This document shows positions 14,879 through 17,268 of a stretch of 17,268 nt of DNA, piece after piece. The translations under genes and the position numbers were made by a program. The stretch comes from JADFRG01 sp964590515. Its GTDB lineage: Bacteria > Chloroflexota > Anaerolineae > Anaerolineales > E44-bin32. The stretch is from positions 1-17,268 of the forward strand of contig CAZPZD010000046.1 in the NCBI GenBank assembly GCA_964590515.1. The letters are read 5' to 3'. Position 1 is the stretch's first letter, and each line of letters opens with the position of its first letter. The notes below the pieces were generated by a model. That model saw only the letters and a list, made by a program, of their open reading frames with translations. It was not told where the DNA came from and did no database searches.

Positions 14879-15607
14879 ATGTCTACCGACTTTAAGGAAT
14901 TGGCGCGGGCGGCGGAGTCGCTGTTCCGGCTGCGGCTGTCCGACGGGCAGCTCCACGCCTTCAGCCTCTATGCCCGCGAGCTGCTGGCTTGGAATCTGCG
15001 GGTCAATCTGACGGCGATCACCGAGCCCCACGAGATTGAAGTTAAGCATTTTCTGGACTCCTTGAGCTGCCTGTTGGCCCTCAAACCCCGGGCAGGGGAC
15101 TCCGTGGTCGATGTGGGAACCGGCGCCGGATTTCCTGGGATTCCGCTAAAGATCGCCTGTCCGCAGATCCGAGTAGTCTTGGTAGAGTCGATCGGAAAGA
15201 AGGCCGAGTTCTGCCGTCAAATCGTCCAGTTGCTCGAACTGGAGGGCGTGGAAGTAATCCAGGCCCGGGCTGAGCAGCTCGGTCGGGACCCCAAGTACCG
15301 CGGCCAGCATGATTGGGCGGTGGCCCGGGCGGTTGCCCGATTACCCGTACTGCTCGAATACCTGATTCCGCTGCTGCGGGTAGGAGGGGTGGCGATCGCT
15401 CAGAAGGGAGAGAGCGGGCCGTCAGAGGCGACACAGGCCCAGCCGGCGCTGGCGATCCTGGGCGGTGAGCTGCAGCGGGTCGTCCCGGTCGAGCTCCCCG
15501 GGGGCAGCGAGAGTCGCTACCTGATTGTGGTCAAGAAGATCAACGAGACGCCGGCGAAATATCCGCGGCGGCCGGGGATCGCGGCTAAGCGGCCGCTCTT
15601 GTCCTAG
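14879..15607 (+). CDS. rsmG: 16S rRNA (guanine527-N7)-methyltransferase RsmG
   Basis: This 242-residue SAM-dependent methyltransferase modifies G527 in the 530 loop of 16S rRNA. The family N-terminus is recognisable (WNLRVNLTAITEPHEIEVKHFLDSL, of which NLTAIT and KHFLDS are the conserved pieces). The SAM motif DVGTGAGFPGIPLKI begins at Asp78, followed by LVESIGKKAEFC and the ARAEQLG and ARAVARLP segments. Length is normal, with a slightly extended basic tail after the core. The ATG at 14879 lies 27 bases after the preceding stop, with no strong ribosome binding site. The gene's usual neighbours (mnmG, parA/parB) are not in the window. Confidence 0.95.
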   Translation: MSTDFKELARAAESLFRLRLSDGQLHAFSLYARELLAWNLRVNLTAITEPHEIEVKHFLDSLSCLLALKPRAGDSVVDVGTGAGFPGIPLKIACPQIRVVLVESIGKKAEFCRQIVQLLELEGVEVIQARAEQLGRDPKYRGQHDWAVARAVARLPVLLEYLIPLLRVGGVAIAQKGESGPSEATQAQPALAILGGELQRVVPVELPGGSESRYLIVVKKINETPAKYPRRPGIAAKRPLLS

Positions 15608-15616
15608 ACAGCTCTC

Positions 15617-15635
15617 GGGGCAAACGACCCGCCCC
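15617..15635 (+). terminator. Weak hairpin after rsmG, possible terminator
   Basis: GGGGC (15617-15621) can pair with GCCCC (15631-15635) across a nine-base loop, with AGCT on both outer sides. It sits ten bases after the rsmG stop but has no following T run, so it is not a convincing intrinsic terminator. Confidence 0.25.
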
Positions 15636-15686
15636 AGCTCGGCTACTCGCGTCGGGACCTGATGGTACTGGAGTACTAATGCCTAC

Positions 15687-15714
15687 GTAGCTAAGTTGGC
15701 TACAATATTGCTAC
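15687..15714 (+). promoter_or_regulatory. Promoter and probable operator of the toxin-antitoxin pair
   Basis: A -10-like TACAAT lies at 15701-15706, with a weak -35. It is covered by pentamer repeats: GTAGC (15687-15691) in inverted orientation to GCTAC at 15699-15703 and 15710-15714, the last two 11 bases apart, one helical turn. Such overlap of repeats and -10 is typical of antitoxin autorepression. Confidence 0.5.
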
Positions 15715-15724
15715 AGGAGGAGCG

Positions 15725-16012
15725 ATGAAGGAAGTTCCATACCGGCTTCTCAGGAATTCCCCGGCGGAATTCGAGCAAGTTCTTTCCCGGGAGGGAGTAG
15801 TCTTGGTAAGCAAGAACTCCAAGCCGTTCGCAATCGCACTCGATGCCGCTTCGGAGTCGCTTGAAACGCTCCTGCGCCTCATCACTCAAGTCCGGGCTCA
15901 GCTGGCCGTTTCAGGAATGAGAACCGAGGCAAAGGCACGCCGTCTTGATCAGTTGACGCCGGAGGAGATTCAGGCGGAAATCAACGCGGTAAGGTCGACC
16001 CGAAGTAGGTAA
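15725..16012 (+). CDS. Phd/YefM-like type II antitoxin
   Basis: This 95-residue protein has the N-terminal look of the Phd/YefM fold: a short strand and helix (YRLLRNSPAEFEQVLS), then the beta hairpin GVVLVSKNSKPFAIALD, which matches the usual pattern of two strands around an Asn-Gly/Ser-Lys turn. The C-terminal half is charged and helical, as expected for a toxin-binding tail. The ATG is preceded by a near-perfect ribosome binding site, AGGAGGAG at 15715-15722. It lies directly upstream of a PIN toxin, the expected antitoxin-first order. It probably neutralises the PIN nuclease and represses its own promoter through the repeats at 15687-15714. Family assignment is by pattern only and could shift to another small antitoxin group. 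Confidence 0.75.
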   Translation: MKEVPYRLLRNSPAEFEQVLSREGVVLVSKNSKPFAIALDAASESLETLLRLITQVRAQLAVSGMRTEAKARRLDQLTPEEIQAEINAVRSTRSR

Positions 16013-16019
16013 GCGGTCC

Positions 16020-16445
16020 TTGGTCATTGTGCTCGACACGAATGTGTTGGTCTCCGGTCTATTGAACCCTTTTGGACCCCCGGGGCGAGTGCTTGATCAG
16101 GTTCTTTCGAACACAGTGAGGGTGGCCTTCGATGACCGCATCCTGGATGAATATTCAGAAGTCCTAGCCAGGCCCAAATTTGGCTTTTCTCGTACGGACA
16201 CCCAAGCGCTCATTGCCCACCTTCGCCTCAACGGGAAACAGGTAGTTTCTGCTCCGATCCGCGCATTGAACTTGCCGGATGCGGGAGACATCCCATTCGC
16301 AGAAGTTGCAATGAGTGCCTCGGTTGATGCGCTCGTCACAGGGAATCTCGGGCACTTTGATCTTCTTGACAAAGAAGGCGTGCCAGTCCTCTCTCCCAGT
16401 GAGTTCCTTGAAAGCCTAGGCAGACTGCTCCAGCAGGAGGACTAG
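16020..16445 (+). CDS. PIN-domain toxin (COG1569 type)
   Basis: This 141-residue PIN-domain ribonuclease is the likely toxin of the pair; such enzymes cut RNA with Mg2+ or Mn2+ held by a cluster of acidic residues. Visible are Asp6 in VLDTNVLVSG, Glu44/Glu47 in ILDEYSEVL, Asp87 and Asp90 in LPDAGDIPFAEVA, and TGNLGHF, where Asn109 stands in for a final Asp as in many relatives. The length is normal. The start is taken as TTG 16020, seven bases after the antitoxin stop; GTG 16029 is possible but would leave only one residue before LDTNV. The weak start codon, compared with the strong antitoxin ribosome binding site, would keep the toxin below the antitoxin, as is usual in these operons. Confidence 0.85.
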   Translation: MVIVLDTNVLVSGLLNPFGPPGRVLDQVLSNTVRVAFDDRILDEYSEVLARPKFGFSRTDTQALIAHLRLNGKQVVSAPIRALNLPDAGDIPFAEVAMSASVDALVTGNLGHFDLLDKEGVPVLSPSEFLESLGRLLQQED

Positions 16446-16494
16446 AACCCCCCAAGCCTTCTTACGTGAGCCACTGGCCATAGCCAACGTCGCG

Positions 16495-17268
16495 CTAGGA
16501 CCCTACCAGGATCCCACCAGAATGGATCTTCCATATTGTAGAGCTCTCTCGAAAGTTTTCATTGAACATGTCCTCATCGGCCGCGCTGAGCAGGACCTGG
16601 GGTGCGGCGGCGAGCCGCTCCAGCAGATCCGACCTCCGCTGAGGGTCGAGCTCGGCTAGCACCTCATCCAGCAGCAAGACCGGGTGCTCGCCGGTCCGTT
16701 GAACCAGCCACTCCGCTTCGGCCAACTTCAGCGACAGCATGGCGGTGCGGTTCTGCCCCCGCGAGCCGTACTGGCGGAGGTCCAGGCCGTTAACCGTAAG
16801 GGTCAGGTCATCACGCTGCGGGCCGGTCAGAGTCATCCCTCGGGCGAGCTCCTCAGGGCGAAGCCGTTCCAGCTCGGCCGTCAACCCTCGCCGCAGCGTC
16901 CCGATCTCCCAGGGCTCTCCCGGGTTCGCTGACCTCGGATCGAATGACGGCTGGTATTCAAGTGCCAGCGTCTCCCCTCCCGAGGTCAGTGCAGTGTGGA
17001 TGGGCCCGGCCAACCGATTGAGTTCGGTCAGGGCGGAGGCCCGGTGGCTCATCAGCGAAGCCCCGCTGTTGGCTAGCTTCTGATCCCAGAAGGAGAGCTG
17101 ATCCAAGCTTCCACTTCGTTCCTGAAGCTGTTTCAACAAGGCATTGCGCTGGGTGAGGACCTTTCCATATTCCAGGAGTTCGGCGGCATAGCTGGGATCG
17201 GCTTGCGAGAGGATCGCATCCAGCTGCTGCCGCCTGCCGGCGGGCGGGCCTTCCACCAACTCGACATC
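16495..17268 (-). CDS. recF: DNA replication and repair protein RecF, C-terminal part (start lies beyond the window)
   Basis: About 257 residues from the C-terminal two thirds of RecF, an SMC-like ATPase that binds gapped single-/double-stranded DNA and helps load RecA in the cytoplasm. The frame is open to the window edge (DVELVEGPPAGRR), and RecF normally has a Walker A of about 100 residues further upstream, so the TTG at 17259 is not the start. Recognisable pieces are LSFWDQKLANSG, TLTGPQRDDLTL, the SMC/RecF signature region QYGSRGQNRTAMLSLKLAE, and Walker B PVLLLDEVLAELDPQRR, followed by QVLLSAADED. The gene converges with the toxin operon, leaving 49 bases between stops. The usual neighbour order dnaA-dnaN-recF cannot be checked from here. 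Confidence 0.92.
   Translation of the reverse strand, partial: DVELVEGPPAGRRQQLDAILSQADPSYAAELLEYGKVLTQRNALLKQLQERSGSLDQLSFWDQKLANSGASLMSHRASALTELNRLAGPIHTALTSGGETLALEYQPSFDPRSANPGEPWEIGTLRRGLTAELERLRPEELARGMTLTGPQRDDLTLTVNGLDLRQYGSRGQNRTAMLSLKLAEAEWLVQRTGEHPVLLLDEVLAELDPQRRSDLLERLAAAPQVLLSAADEDMFNENFRESSTIWKIHSGGILVGS

Noticed and set aside
16446..16494. Short spacer between the toxin and recF searched for a bidirectional terminator
   Set aside because: Only a 4-bp stem (TGGC/GCCA) is visible and there is no T run.
1..17268. CRISPR arrays, tRNA/rRNA genes and insertion sequences
   Set aside because: No regular direct repeats with spacers, no cloverleaf-like segment in the few intergenic stretches, and no transposase-like protein were found.

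Overview
The window is GC-rich, densely packed bacterial chromosome, with about twenty genes in short same-strand runs and many 1 to 4 base stop/start overlaps. It contains two runs of exactly 100 N (1094-1193 and 9525-9624), which look like scaffold placeholders of unknown true length. The best guess for the source is a member of Chloroflexota: cyclase-ATPase-TPR fusion regulators, multi-GAF soluble histidine kinases, DUF2089 proteins and short SHOCT-like proteins are all common there. This rests on gene content only; there is no rRNA or other phylogenetic marker apart from partial recF and rsmG.

Layout. Positions 1-2699 hold a large signalling ATPase (class III cyclase-like domain, AAA/STAND-type ATPase, TPR repeats), cut by the window start and by the first gap. 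Positions 2721-3846 hold an orphan DNA methyltransferase with an altered catalytic motif and a small unknown protein, in DNA visibly poorer in GC than its surroundings. Positions 3886-6398 on the minus strand hold a three-gene run: class V aminotransferase, response regulator without a DNA-binding domain, and inositol-monophosphatase-type phosphatase. A potentially structured leader (6441-6545) precedes it.

The centre of interest is 6561-11274. A clear sigma-70 promoter drives a DUF2089 zinc-ribbon/HTH protein, then a 53-residue SHOCT-like protein, a GNAT protein, an ABC ATPase, two paralogous ABC-2 permeases (their junction is lost in the second gap), a YvlB/LiaX-N-type SHOCT-like protein and a YvlD/LiaZ-type small membrane protein. 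The same helical-hairpin motif occurs in three of these eight genes. The last two genes pair families that sit together in the Firmicute yvl and lia envelope-stress loci, so a cell-envelope stress module built around an ABC exporter is a reasonable hypothesis.

Positions 11433-14851 hold a soluble triple-GAF/PAS histidine kinase with its own extended -10 promoter, and a metallo-beta-lactamase-fold protein that has lost most of its metal ligands. rsmG follows. A Phd/YefM-like antitoxin and PIN-domain toxin pair (15725-16445) has a repeat-rich promoter and an excellent ribosome binding site. The window ends in the C-terminal two thirds of recF on the minus strand. I saw no tRNA, rRNA, CRISPR array, insertion sequence or convincing intrinsic terminator.
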